A stretch of 64,000 bases of DNA from Micropruina glycogenica (lineage in GTDB: Bacteria > Actinomycetota > Actinomycetes > Propionibacteriales > Propionibacteriaceae): the NCBI RefSeq assembly GCF_900289045.1, contig NZ_LT985188.1, positions 1,984,001 through 2,048,000 of the forward strand, read 5' to 3'. Position 1 is the stretch's first letter. Every line of letters begins with the position of its first letter. This document shows positions 30,507 through 38,689 of this stretch, in pieces. Made by a program: the position numbers and the translations under genes. Under the pieces are notes generated by a model. The model was not told the DNA's origin, searched no databases, and saw only the letters and a list, made by a program, of their open reading frames with translations.

Positions 30507-30658
30507 TGCGGACGGCACTGACGACCGGCTTTCCAAACAAGCTCGACCCATGTCAGACGCGACATTGAAGCGGATGGCGGTACTGAACGCAACCAGACAA
30601 GGTCGACCAGCAGAACGGGATTCGACAAGCTCGCCCAGCGGAACGTCTCGACCGAGGG

Positions 30659-33340
30659 CTAGTGCGCCGCCTCGTGCCAGGAGCGTCCGGTGCCCACCGA
30701 GACCTCGAGCGGAACGGCCAGGTCGACCGCGTGGCCCATCTTGTCTCTGACCAGGGCTTCCATCGCCTCTGCCTCACCGGGGGCGATCTCGAACACCAGT
30801 TCGTCGTGCACCTGCAGCAGCATGCGTGACGCCAGCCCCTGCGCGGCCAGCGCGGCCTCGACGTCGAGCATCGCGACCTTGATGATGTCGGCCGCCGACC
30901 CCTGAATGGGGGCGTTCAGCGCCATTCGTTCGGCCATCTCACGGCGCTGGCGGTTCGACGAGGTGAGATCCGGCAAGTACCGCCGGCGACCCAGAATGGT
31001 TTCGGTGTACCCCGTCTTGCCGGCGGTTCGGACGATCTCGCGCAAGTAGTCGCGCACGTTGCCGAACCGCTCGAAGTACTCGTCCATCAGGCCCTTCGCC
31101 TCGGACACCTCGATCTTCAGTTGCTGCGACAACCCGTAGGCGCTGAGCCCGTAGGCGAGGCCGTAGTTCATCGCCTTGATGCGGGCCCGCATGCGAGTGT
31201 CGACCTGGTCGGGCTCGACCGCGAACACCCGTGACGCCATCACGGTGTGAAAGTCCTCACCCGAGTGGAACGCCTCGATCAGCCCGGCATCTTCGGACGC
31301 GTGCGCCATGATGCGCATCTCGATCTGGCTGTAGTCGGCCGTCATCAGCGTGTCGTAGCCGGCCCCCACCACGAACGCCCGCCTGATCCGCCGGCCCTCT
31401 TCGGTGCGAATCGGAATGTTCTGCAGATTCGGGTCGGTCGAACTGAGCCGTCCAGTGGCCGCGATGGTTTGAATGTAGGTGGTGTGCACGCGACCGTCGT
31501 CGGCGATGGACTTCTGTAGCCCCTCGACGGTCTGCCGCAACCTGATCTGGTCGCGGTGCCGCAGCAGGTGCGCCAGGAACGGGTGCTCGGTCTTGACGAA
31601 CAACCCCTCCAACGACTCCGCGTCGGTGGTGTAGCCGGTCTTGGTGCGCCGCGTCTTGGGCATGCCCAGCTCGTCGAACAGCACCTCTTGCAGCTGCTTG
31701 GGTGAACCCAGGTTGATCTGCCGGCCGAGCACCGCGTAGGCGTCGCTCTCGGCGTTGCGCACCGCGGTGTCGAAGTCGCTGTGCAGTTGGTCGAGGTAGT
31801 CGGCGTCGACCGCGATGCCGTCGCGCTCCATCACCGCCAGGGTGCGCAGCAGTGGCAGTTCGACGTCGGCCAGCAGCGAGGCCTCGCCCCGTTCATCGAG
31901 CTCGGCCTCGAGGGCAACGGCCAGATCGATGACTGCCCGGGCGCGAATCATCGAGTCCTGCCCCTGGTCGGGGTCGTCGAAGTCGAACGCCAACTGGTCT
32001 TGCGGTTGCGCCGTGGGCGCCTCAGCGCTCAGCTCGCGCTTGAGGTGCCGGGCGGTCAGGTCACCCAGGTCGTAGATGCGCTGGTCGGGCCGCAGCAGGT
32101 ACGCGGCCAACTGCGTGTCGCTGGCCAGGCCGTTCAACTGCCACCCGCGCGACCAGATGGCCAGCAGCGGGCCCTTGGCGTCGTGCAGCGCCTTGCGAGC
32201 GGAATCGTCGGCCAGCCAGTCGGCGAGCGCCGTGTCGTCGGCCGGGGTGAGTTCGGTGACGTCCAACCAGCAGGCGGCGCCGTCGGCGGCAGCCAGCGCC
32301 AGGCCGGAGATGTCGCCGGTGCCCGCTCGCCACTGGCCGGTGACGTCGAGCCCGGTCAACTCGCCCCGTCCGTGGGTGGCGAGCCAGTCGCCCAGCGCGC
32401 CGGGTTCGAGCACGTCACCCACCACCTCGAAGCCGCCGGTGGGGCCGGTCTGTTCGGCGGGCAGGGTTTCCATCAGTCGGTCGCGCAGCACCCGGAACTC
32501 CAACCCGTCGAAGACCGTGTGCACCGCCTCTCGGTTCCAGTCACGGCGCTCGAGCTCAGACAGCGTCACGGGCAGGTCGAGATCGCACACCAGCGCGTTC
32601 ACCTCGCGGTTGCGCACCACGTCGTCGAGGTGGGCGCGAAACGACTCGCCCGCCTTGCCCGGAATCTCGGCGGCCCGGCGCACGATGTTCTCGAGCCCTT
32701 CGTAGGTGGCGATCCACTTGGCCGCGGTCTTCGGCCCCACACCGGGCACGCCCGGAAGGTTGTCGGACGACTCCCCCACCAGCGCCGCCAGTTCGGGGTA
32801 CTGCGCGGGCGGCACGAAGTAGCGCTCTTCGACCGCTTCGGGGGTCATGCGGGCCAGGTCTGAGACGCCCTTGCGCGGGTAGAGCACGGTTACGTCGGGG
32901 CTGACGAGTTGAAAGGTGTCGCGATCGCCGGTGCAGATCAGCACCTTCATGCCCTGCCCCTCGGCCTGCTTGGCCAGCGTGCCGATGATGTCGTCGGCCT
33001 CGAACCCGTCCAGCTCGACGTGGGTGACGTTCAGCGCGTCCAACACCTCTTTGATGAGCGCGACCTGGCCGGTGAACTCTTGCGGCGACTTGCTGCGATT
33101 GGCCTTGTACTCGCTGTAGAGGTTGCTGCGAAACGTCTGCCGCGACACGTCGAACGCGACCGCCAGATGGGTGGGCTGCTCGTCGCGCAGCACGTTGATA
33201 AGCATGGACGTGAAGCCGTAGACGGCGTTGGTGTGCTGGCCGGTGCTGGTGGCGAAGTTCTCCACCGGCAGGGCGAAGAAGGCCCGGTAGGCCACCGAGT
33301 GGCCGTCGATCAACAGCAGGGTGCCCGGCTCGTCGCTCAC
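30659..33340 (-). CDS. polA: DNA polymerase I
   Basis: 893 residues. The N-terminal 5' nuclease domain (about 1-300) has LLLIDGHSVAYRAFFALP, DGFEADDIIGTLAK, TGDRDTFQLV and the helix-hairpin-helix GVPGVGPKTAAKWI. The middle 3'-5' exonuclease-like region lacks a recognisable full set of catalytic acids, as in other actinobacteria. The polymerase domain has motif A TADYSQIEMRIMAH, motif B KAMNYGLAYGLSAYG and motif C LQVHDELVFEI. Tyr, not Phe, occupies the motif B position that sets dideoxynucleotide discrimination. GTG at 33340 follows TACCCT by seven bases (leaderless) in a damage-type promoter. Divergent from the thioesterase. Confidence 0.96.
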   Translation of the reverse strand: MSDEPGTLLLIDGHSVAYRAFFALPVENFATSTGQHTNAVYGFTSMLINVLRDEQPTHLAVAFDVSRQTFRSNLYSEYKANRSKSPQEFTGQVALIKEVLDALNVTHVELDGFEADDIIGTLAKQAEGQGMKVLICTGDRDTFQLVSPDVTVLYPRKGVSDLARMTPEAVEERYFVPPAQYPELAALVGESSDNLPGVPGVGPKTAAKWIATYEGLENIVRRAAEIPGKAGESFRAHLDDVVRNREVNALVCDLDLPVTLSELERRDWNREAVHTVFDGLEFRVLRDRLMETLPAEQTGPTGGFEVVGDVLEPGALGDWLATHGRGELTGLDVTGQWRAGTGDISGLALAAADGAACWLDVTELTPADDTALADWLADDSARKALHDAKGPLLAIWSRGWQLNGLASDTQLAAYLLRPDQRIYDLGDLTARHLKRELSAEAPTAQPQDQLAFDFDDPDQGQDSMIRARAVIDLAVALEAELDERGEASLLADVELPLLRTLAVMERDGIAVDADYLDQLHSDFDTAVRNAESDAYAVLGRQINLGSPKQLQEVLFDELGMPKTRRTKTGYTTDAESLEGLFVKTEHPFLAHLLRHRDQIRLRQTVEGLQKSIADDGRVHTTYIQTIAATGRLSSTDPNLQNIPIRTEEGRRIRRAFVVGAGYDTLMTADYSQIEMRIMAHASEDAGLIEAFHSGEDFHTVMASRVFAVEPDQVDTRMRARIKAMNYGLAYGLSAYGLSQQLKIEVSEAKGLMDEYFERFGNVRDYLREIVRTAGKTGYTETILGRRRYLPDLTSSNRQRREMAERMALNAPIQGSAADIIKVAMLDVEAALAAQGLASRMLLQVHDELVFEIAPGEAEAMEALVRDKMGHAVDLAVPLEVSVGTGRSWHEAAH

Positions 33341-33347
33341 TCGTGCG

Positions 33348-33369
33348 AGGGTAGCGGAGCCCACCGACA
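33348..33369 (-). promoter_or_regulatory. DNA-damage (PafBC-type) promoter of polA
   Basis: Minus strand reads TTTGTCGGTGG, continues for a total of eight bases after GTG, then TACCCT, seven bases and the GTG start. It is the best match of the four in this window to tTGTCRgtgg-N8-TAnnnT. Confidence 0.75.
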
Positions 33370-33405
33370 AATTTCGCGCCGCCCCGAATGTGCAATCGTG
33401 ACCCC

Positions 33406-33810
33406 ATGACGCTTCCCGAATGGGCCCACGAGATCAGCAGCGCGCTCGACGAGAAGATGGGTTTCGAGTTGTTCGAGCTGTCGGCGCAGCGCACCACCGG
33501 CCGCATGCCCGTGGCCGGCAACACCCAGCCGTTCGGGTTCTGGCACGGCGGGGCGTCGTGCGTGCTGGCCGAGACCCTGGCCTCGATGGCGGCCTTCGCC
33601 GAGGTGGGCCCGGGCGGGGTGATCTTCGGCGTCGACCTCAACGCCACCCACCACCGCTCGATTCGCGACGGCTGGGTCAACGGCGCGGCCACCCCGCTCT
33701 ACATCGGCGGACGGCTCGGCACCTGGGAGGTGGCGATCACCAACGACGCCGGTGATCGGCTCTGCACGGCCCGGGTGACGTGCGCACTGCAGCGGCCGAA
33801 GCGGCGGTGA
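33406..33810 (+). CDS. Hotdog-fold (PaaI-type) thioesterase
   Basis: 134 residues, one hotdog domain. NTQPFGFWHGGASCVLAETL (about 43-62) has the HGG helix typical of PaaI/4-hydroxybenzoyl-CoA type thioesterases, and GVDLNATHHRSIRDG is the usual second signature. It hydrolyses an acyl- or aryl-CoA thioester that cannot be specified. A PaaI-like gene divergent from polA is common in actinobacteria. Its stop overlaps the GTG start of the methyltransferase gene (GTGA). Confidence 0.88.
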   Translation: MTLPEWAHEISSALDEKMGFELFELSAQRTTGRMPVAGNTQPFGFWHGGASCVLAETLASMAAFAEVGPGGVIFGVDLNATHHRSIRDGWVNGAATPLYIGGRLGTWEVAITNDAGDRLCTARVTCALQRPKRR

Positions 33811-34559
33811 ACACTGCGCAGGTGGTCGCCGCGTTGCGAGCGGCCGGCTGCGTGTTCGCCGAAGACGAGGCGGCGCTGCTGCTGGCCGCTCCCGGCTCGT
33901 TGGACGCCCTGGTCGCGCGCCGGGTGGCGGGTGGACCCCTGGAGCAGGTGCTCGGCTGGGCCGAGTTCGACGGGCTGCGGATCAGCGTGTCACCAGGCGT
34001 TTTCGTGCCCCGGCAACGTTCTGCGTTGTTGGTGCGACTCGGGGCCCGCGGGCTGGCCGCCGGTGCCGTGGCGGTCGACCTGTGCTGCGGCAGCGGCGCC
34101 CTGGCAGCAGCCCTGGCGCGTCGGGTGCCGGGCGTCGAGCTGTACGCGTGCGACGTCGACGACCGGGCCGTGACGTGCGCCCGGGGCAACCTGCCCGGCG
34201 CCCAGGTGTTCGCCGGCGACCTGTGGGCGGCGCTGCCGACCGGGTTGCGCGGGCGCGTCGACGTGGCCCTGGCGAACGCACCGTACGTGCCGAGTGACAG
34301 CATCGCGCTGATGCCGCCCGAGGCGCGCGATCACGAGCCCCGCATCTCTCTGGACGGCGGCCGCGACGGCCTCGACGTGCACCGCCGCATCGCCATGGAC
34401 GCTGACGACTGGCTCGCGCCGGGTGGCCGGCTGCTGATCGAGGTGGCCCCCGCCCAGGTGCCGGGCGCGACGGTCATGTTCGAACGTGCCGGCCTCTGGC
34501 CCGAGGTGCACACCGATGACGACTTGGACGCCACCGCCGTCGTCGCCACCCGCCCGTGA
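33807..34559 (+). CDS. PrmC-related N5-glutamine methyltransferase-like protein
   Basis: 250 residues. The N-terminal helical domain (about 1-75) includes LEQVLGWAEFDGLRI and PGVFVPRQRSALLV, a PrmC/HemK hallmark, followed by a SAM-binding Rossmann domain with VDLCCGSGALAAAL (motif I) near 100. Where PrmC has the catalytic NPPY, this protein reads NAPYVPS. That variant is characteristic of an actinobacterial PrmC-related family of unproven substrate, separate from the release-factor methyltransferase. GTG at 33807 is chosen for the GTGA overlap with the thioesterase gene. The stop codon lies inside the left arm of a perfect 17-base inverted repeat. Confidence 0.85.
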   Translation: MNTAQVVAALRAAGCVFAEDEAALLLAAPGSLDALVARRVAGGPLEQVLGWAEFDGLRISVSPGVFVPRQRSALLVRLGARGLAAGAVAVDLCCGSGALAAALARRVPGVELYACDVDDRAVTCARGNLPGAQVFAGDLWAALPTGLRGRVDVALANAPYVPSDSIALMPPEARDHEPRISLDGGRDGLDVHRRIAMDADDWLAPGGRLLIEVAPAQVPGATVMFERAGLWPEVHTDDDLDATAVVATRP

Positions 34560-34630
34560 GATTACGTCCGATTCGAGGGGCGTTACCGCCTGTTGAGCGT
34601 AGACGCCGTCCACATCGGACGTAATCTCAC
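34556..34630. repeat. 75-base element with perfect 17-base terminal inverted repeats
   Basis: GTGAGATTACGTCCGAT at 34556-34572 is the exact reverse complement of 34614-34630. The 41-base centre is not palindromic. The left arm contains the stop codon of the methyltransferase gene. It could fold into a long stem and act as a terminator for either convergent gene, or be a small mobile element; no T run follows. Confidence 0.8.
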
Positions 34631-34669
34631 GACGTGCGGGGCCGCTCGGCGACCTCGTCGGCTGCGAAA

Positions 34670-34694
34670 GGGATCCCGGCGTTCGCCGGGATGA
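34670..34694. repeat. Palindromic intergenic repeat (REP-like), copy 3
   Basis: GGGATCCCGGCGTTCGCCGG with GATGAAGG following, the same core as the copies at 680-705 and 30481-30506. It lies in the convergent spacer between the methyltransferase and the ANTAR regulator, followed by a TCTCGGCAAGCTCGACC fragment at 34738-34754. Confidence 0.75.
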
Positions 34695-34764
34695 AGGCGT
34701 CAGCCCCGCTCCGCGGCAACCAACGCAACCACCGGGGTCTCGGCAAGCTCGACCAGGGAAGCGG

Positions 34765-35391
34765 TCAGCGCTTGGGCTTCTTGCCGGCCTTCGAGTGGTC
34801 GATGACTCCTTCGGCGACCTCGCGCATCGACTTGCGCAGGTCCATCGCCGTCTTCTGGATCCACCGGAACGCCTCGGGCTCGGTGAGGCCAAGACCCTCC
34901 ATGAGCAGGCCCTTCGCCTGCTCGACCAGCTTGCGCGACTCGAACCGCTCCTGCAGGTCTTCGACCTCTTCTTCGACTGCGCGCAGTTCGGCGTAGCGGG
35001 CCATCGCCAGTTCGATCGCCGGCACCACGTCGGAGGCGTCGAACGGCTTCACCACGTACGCCATCGCACCCGCCTCACGGGCCCGTTCGACCAGTTCACG
35101 TTGGCTGAACGCGGTGAGCATCACCACGGGGGCGATGCGTTCTTCGGCGATCACAGACGCGGCCGAGATGCCGTCCATCTTGGGCATCTTGACGTCCATC
35201 ACGACGAGATCGGGTTCGAGCTCGCGGGCCATCGACAGGGCCTGTTCGCCGTCGCCGGCCTCACCCACCACTTCGTAGCCCTCGCCGGTGAGCAGTTCGA
35301 CCAGATCCAGGCGGATCAGGGCTTCGTCCTCAGCGACGAGCACGCGGGCTCGGCCGGGGGTGGCTACGGCTTCGGACGTCATGGGTTGCAC
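34765..35391 (-). CDS. ANTAR-domain response regulator (PdtaR-like)
   Basis: 208 residues. Receiver domain (about 15-130): VLVAEDEALIRLDL with the acidic pocket, VVMDVKMPKMDG with the phosphoacceptor Asp, TAF and VKPF with the conserved Lys. A coiled linker leads to the ANTAR RNA-binding domain (about 143-200; RKLVEQAKGLLMEGLGLTE). PdtaR of mycobacteria, paired with histidine kinase PdtaS, binds RNA hairpins to prevent transcription termination. No kinase gene is adjacent, as is usual for PdtaR. Its place between tRNA-Leu and polA/pyk matches other actinomycetes. Confidence 0.94.
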   Translation of the reverse strand: MQPMTSEAVATPGRARVLVAEDEALIRLDLVELLTGEGYEVVGEAGDGEQALSMARELEPDLVVMDVKMPKMDGISAASVIAEERIAPVVMLTAFSQRELVERAREAGAMAYVVKPFDASDVVPAIELAMARYAELRAVEEEVEDLQERFESRKLVEQAKGLLMEGLGLTEPEAFRWIQKTAMDLRKSMREVAEGVIDHSKAGKKPKR

Positions 35392-35506
35392 TCTTCTGTC
35401 AAGGGATCAGGTCTGCCTCGGCCTCGGTTCGCCGACGGCTGCTGCACAGAGCACCTTACCCCGGCCAGCATGGCCAACCAGAATGTGGCATGATCGTAGG
35501 GCTCTG

Positions 35507-35589
35507 GCCCAGGTGGCGGAATGGCATACGCGGACGGCTCAAACCCGTCTGCCCGAAAGGGCATAGGGGTTCGACTCCCCTCCTGGGCA
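35507..35589 (+). tRNA. tRNA-Leu (anticodon CAA)
   Basis: 83 bases. Acceptor stem GCCCAGG pairs with CCTGGGC (35582-35588), discriminator A at 35589; D arm with GGCGGAATGGCATACGC; anticodon stem GACGG/CCGTC enclosing the loop CTCAAAC, giving anticodon CAA (reads UUG); long variable arm TGCCCGAAAGGGCA typical of leucine tRNAs; T arm GGGG-TTCGACT-CCCC. CCA is not encoded. Confidence 0.95.
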
Positions 35590-35842
35590 CTTCACCGGTG
35601 CCGCCATCACACCGTGAACCGGCGAGTGAGGCCCTCTTAGTACTCCCTTCGGATGCGCGTGAACTCGGCCGTATTCGACGGGGCGTGACCGGCCGACGGC
35701 CACCGGCTCGCGATTTGTAGCATGCTGAGAACCGTCGGCAAGAACCGGCAGGCCGCTGACCACCGTGCGAAGCATCGACGCTGCGGACGGAGGCCATCGT
35801 CATCGTCCGCCGCCGATGCGGATTCGTCCAACAGGAGTGATC

Positions 35843-36886
35843 ATGCGCGGTTTCACCTATCGCGGCCCTGGTCGGCCGGCCGAACTCACCGAACTGGCCA
35901 CGCCGACACCCGGGCCGGGCGAGGCGCTCACCCGGGTCGGCGCCAACACCGTCTGCGGCACCGACCTTCGCATTCTGCGCGGCGAGAAGTCGAAGGGTGT
36001 CGAAGTGGGTGTGGTGTTGGGGCACGAGGTGGCCGGTTACGTCGAGGCCGTCGGCGAGGGCGTCACGGGTTTCGCGGTGGGTGACCTGGTGAGCATGCCG
36101 CCCTCGGTGTGCTGTGGGGTGTGCGGGCCCTGCCGCCGCGGCACCGAGCACCTGTGCGACGACGTGCACCTGGTGGGCTACGACATCAACGGCGGCCTGG
36201 CCGACTACTGGCTGATCCCGCGCGCGGCGATCGAACGCGGGCAACTGGTGAAGGCGTCGGCGCACCTCGAACCGGCCCAACTGGCGCTCGCCGAGCCGAT
36301 CTCGTGCTGCCTGAACGGCATGGACAACTACCGGGTCGAGGTGGGCGACGTGGTGGTGATCGTCGGAGCAGGGCCGATCGGGCTGATTCACCTGCAACTG
36401 GCCCGCATCGCGGGTGCGGCGGCGGTCGTGGTGTCGGACCCGTCCGCGACCCGTCGGGCCAGCGCCGAGGCGTTGGGTGCCACCGTGACCGTCGACCCGA
36501 CCAACGACGACCTGTCGGCCGTGGTCAACGGCCTGTCGGCCGGCGAGGGTGCCGACGTGGCGGTGCTGTGCATCGGGGTGCCCGAACTGGTCAACGACTG
36601 CCTGGGTCTGGTGCGCAAGCGCGGCCGGGTGAGCATCTTCGCCGGTCTGGCCGGTGAGGGCTGGTCGACCATCGCCGCCAACCTGATCCACTACAAAGAG
36701 ATCACCGTGGTGGGTGCCTCCAACTCGGGGCGCGAGAACTTCGTTCGGGCCGTCCGGCTGATCGAGAGCGGCGCCATCGACACGATGTCGCTGGTCACCC
36801 ACACCTTCGGGCTCTCGCGGGCCGCCGAAGCCATCGAGTTCGTCGCGTCGGGCGAGGGCATCAAGGTGGCGGTGGTTCCCGACTGA
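35843..36886 (+). CDS. Zinc-dependent medium-chain alcohol/polyol dehydrogenase
   Basis: 347 residues of the MDR family. The catalytic zinc ligands are Cys in NTVCGTDLRI (near 37) and His in VLGHEVAGYVEAVGEGV (near 60). A structural zinc site is present as CCGVCGPCRRGTEHLC (about 90-105). The NAD(P) fold starts with VVIVGAGPIGLIHLQLARIA (about 168). The pattern resembles sorbitol/threitol dehydrogenases more than classical alcohol dehydrogenases; the substrate is unproven. AGGAG precedes the ATG. The next gene is an FGGY kinase, so a polyol oxidised here could be phosphorylated there as the keto-sugar. Confidence 0.88.
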   Translation: MRGFTYRGPGRPAELTELATPTPGPGEALTRVGANTVCGTDLRILRGEKSKGVEVGVVLGHEVAGYVEAVGEGVTGFAVGDLVSMPPSVCCGVCGPCRRGTEHLCDDVHLVGYDINGGLADYWLIPRAAIERGQLVKASAHLEPAQLALAEPISCCLNGMDNYRVEVGDVVVIVGAGPIGLIHLQLARIAGAAAVVVSDPSATRRASAEALGATVTVDPTNDDLSAVVNGLSAGEGADVAVLCIGVPELVNDCLGLVRKRGRVSIFAGLAGEGWSTIAANLIHYKEITVVGASNSGRENFVRAVRLIESGAIDTMSLVTHTFGLSRAAEAIEFVASGEGIKVAVVPD

Positions 36887-37075
36887 GCGGGCCTCGTCCA
36901 CGCCTCCGGGTGCACGACCTCTCACCGAAAGTGGGGCAAACCACACACAAAATCTCACTTCTCACACTCATCCCCTCCCATCCGGCGTCTGTTTGGAATA
37001 CCTTGCTGTTGCGGGAGTGCAGGCAGCGTGGCCGTCCTTCCGCCGAGCACCGACGCTCCCAGAAAGGAACCAAGC

Positions 37076-38569
37076 ATGGCGAAAGACAAACGTCTGGTCA
37101 TCGGAATCGACTTCGGCACCGGCAGTTCGAAGGGTGTGCTGGCCCGACTGAACGGCAAGGTGATCGCGACCGCCGAGAAGGCCCACAGAACCTCCATGCC
37201 CAAGCCCGGCCACGTCGAGCACGATGCGGACGAGGTGTGGTGGGCCGACTTCCTGGCCATCACCCATGATCTGCTGAGCAAGGCGGACGGCCCCGTCGTC
37301 GGCATCACCACCTCCGGCATCGGCCCGTGCAGCCTGTTCTGCGACGCCGAGGGTAAGCCGCTTCGGCCCGCCATTCTCTACGGCGTGGACACCCGCGCCT
37401 ACAAGGAGGTCGAGGAACTCACCGACAAGATCGGTGTCGACGCTCTGGTGGAGAAGTGCGGCAACGTGCTCACCTCACAGTCGCAGGGCCCCAAGTTTCT
37501 GTGGACGGTGCGCAACGAGCCCTGGGTGTGGGAGAAGGCGAAGTACGTCTTCATGTCGCAGACCTACGTGACGTTCAAGCTCACCGGCGAGTACGTGCTC
37601 GACCACCTGTCGGCCTCGATGTTCGACCCGATGTATTCGCCGAAGACCCAGGACTGGATCCCGGAATGGTGCGAGATGGTCGCGCCGGGCCTGCCGCTGC
37701 CCGAACTGAAGTACTCCAACGACATCGCCGGCCACGTCACCGCCCAGGGTGCGGCGCTGAGCGGCCTGCCTGAGGGCATTCCGGTCGGCGTCGGCAGCAC
37801 CGACGCGTTCTGCGAGGCGTTGAGCGTGGGCGTGAAGGATCCCGGCGACGTGATGCTGATGTACGGCTCCACGATCGTCGCCGACCTGATCGCCGACCAC
37901 TTCATGGCGCACCCGAACCTGTGGGCACTGACCGGCACCTACAAGGACACGTTCGCCCTCGCCGGCGGCCTGTCGGCCTCTGGCGCGCTGACCACGTGGC
38001 TGCGCGACATCACCGGCGGGGTCGAGTACGCGGTGCTCACCGAAGAGGCCAGCGACGTGGTACCGGGCTCGAACGGCCTGCTCGCGCTGCCCTACTTCGC
38101 CGGTGAACGCACCCCGATCAGTGACCCGATGGCCCGGGGCGTGATCGCCGGCCTGACGCTGAGCACCACCCGCGGCGAGTTGTACCGGGCACTGCTCGAG
38201 GCGACGGCGTTCGGCACCAGGCACCTGCTGGAGTCGATCAAAGAGGCCGGCGGCGAGGGCAAGCGCTACGTGGCGGTCGGTGGCGGCACCAAGGGCGGTT
38301 TGTGGACCCAGATCATGTCGGACGTCTGCGGCATCGATCAGGTGCTGCCGAAGCTCGCCATCGGCGCCAGCTACGGCGACGCGCTGATCTCGGCGCAGAA
38401 CGTCGGCGCGGCCGACGCCGACACCAGCTGGATGAAGGTGTCCGCGCACGTCACGCCCGACGACGACAACAAGGGCCTGTACGACGACCTGTTCGGGCGC
38501 TACCTCGAGCTCTACCCGGCCACCAAGGACGTGGCGCACCACCTGGCCAAGTTGCAGCTCGGCGACTGA
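37076..38569 (+). CDS. FGGY-family carbohydrate kinase
   Basis: 497-residue sugar kinase (xylulokinase-like). N-terminal domain: phosphate loop GIDFGTGSSKGVL near residue 10, the substrate loop with GPCSLFCDAEG near 88 and DTRAYKEVEEL near 110. C-terminal domain: GVGSTDAFCEALSVG near 242, where the conserved catalytic-base Asp lies, LPYFAGERTPISDPMARGV near 343 and the adenine loop AVGGGTKGGLWTQIMSDV near 401. AGAAAGGAACC is the ribosome site. It follows the MDR dehydrogenase by 189 bases; no transporter or regulator for a sugar is adjacent, so the substrate is open. Confidence 0.9.
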   Translation: MAKDKRLVIGIDFGTGSSKGVLARLNGKVIATAEKAHRTSMPKPGHVEHDADEVWWADFLAITHDLLSKADGPVVGITTSGIGPCSLFCDAEGKPLRPAILYGVDTRAYKEVEELTDKIGVDALVEKCGNVLTSQSQGPKFLWTVRNEPWVWEKAKYVFMSQTYVTFKLTGEYVLDHLSASMFDPMYSPKTQDWIPEWCEMVAPGLPLPELKYSNDIAGHVTAQGAALSGLPEGIPVGVGSTDAFCEALSVGVKDPGDVMLMYGSTIVADLIADHFMAHPNLWALTGTYKDTFALAGGLSASGALTTWLRDITGGVEYAVLTEEASDVVPGSNGLLALPYFAGERTPISDPMARGVIAGLTLSTTRGELYRALLEATAFGTRHLLESIKEAGGEGKRYVAVGGGTKGGLWTQIMSDVCGIDQVLPKLAIGASYGDALISAQNVGAADADTSWMKVSAHVTPDDDNKGLYDDLFGRYLELYPATKDVAHHLAKLQLGD

Positions 38570-38642
38570 CCGATCGGGGGCGGTTTCTCGCACCAGTCAG
38601 GAAACACGCGTTCCCGGCTCAGCGACCACCCACCCCAGAACC

Positions 38643-38675
38643 GACGAGGGTGACGGCATCGCCGCCACCCTTGTC
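38643..38675. terminator. Bidirectional hairpin between the FGGY kinase and pyk genes
   Basis: GACGAGGGTGACGGC pairs with GCCGCCACCCTTGTC around a three-base loop (fourteen of fifteen positions pair, one as G-U). It sits between two convergent stops. There is no T run, so it may work as a block to 3' decay as much as a terminator. Confidence 0.6.
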
Positions 38676-38689
38676 GTCGTCTGCGCTGG

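Larger units (their letters stand above)
30208..30658. other. Gene-free, repeat-rich convergent spacer before polA
   Basis: About 450 bases without a credible gene, though several frames stay open by chance of base composition. It holds a 24-base tandem repeat (30246-30310), a full palindromic element (30434-30506) and at least three degenerate copies of the TTCGACAAGCTC-type repeat (30382-30400, 30528-30548, 30617-30636). It looks like a dumping ground for short repeats between two convergent genes. Confidence 0.7.

Noticed and set aside
30659-33340. Tyr in polymerase motif B as a novelty
   Set aside because: The Phe-to-Tyr state at this position is already known for actinobacterial DNA polymerase I.
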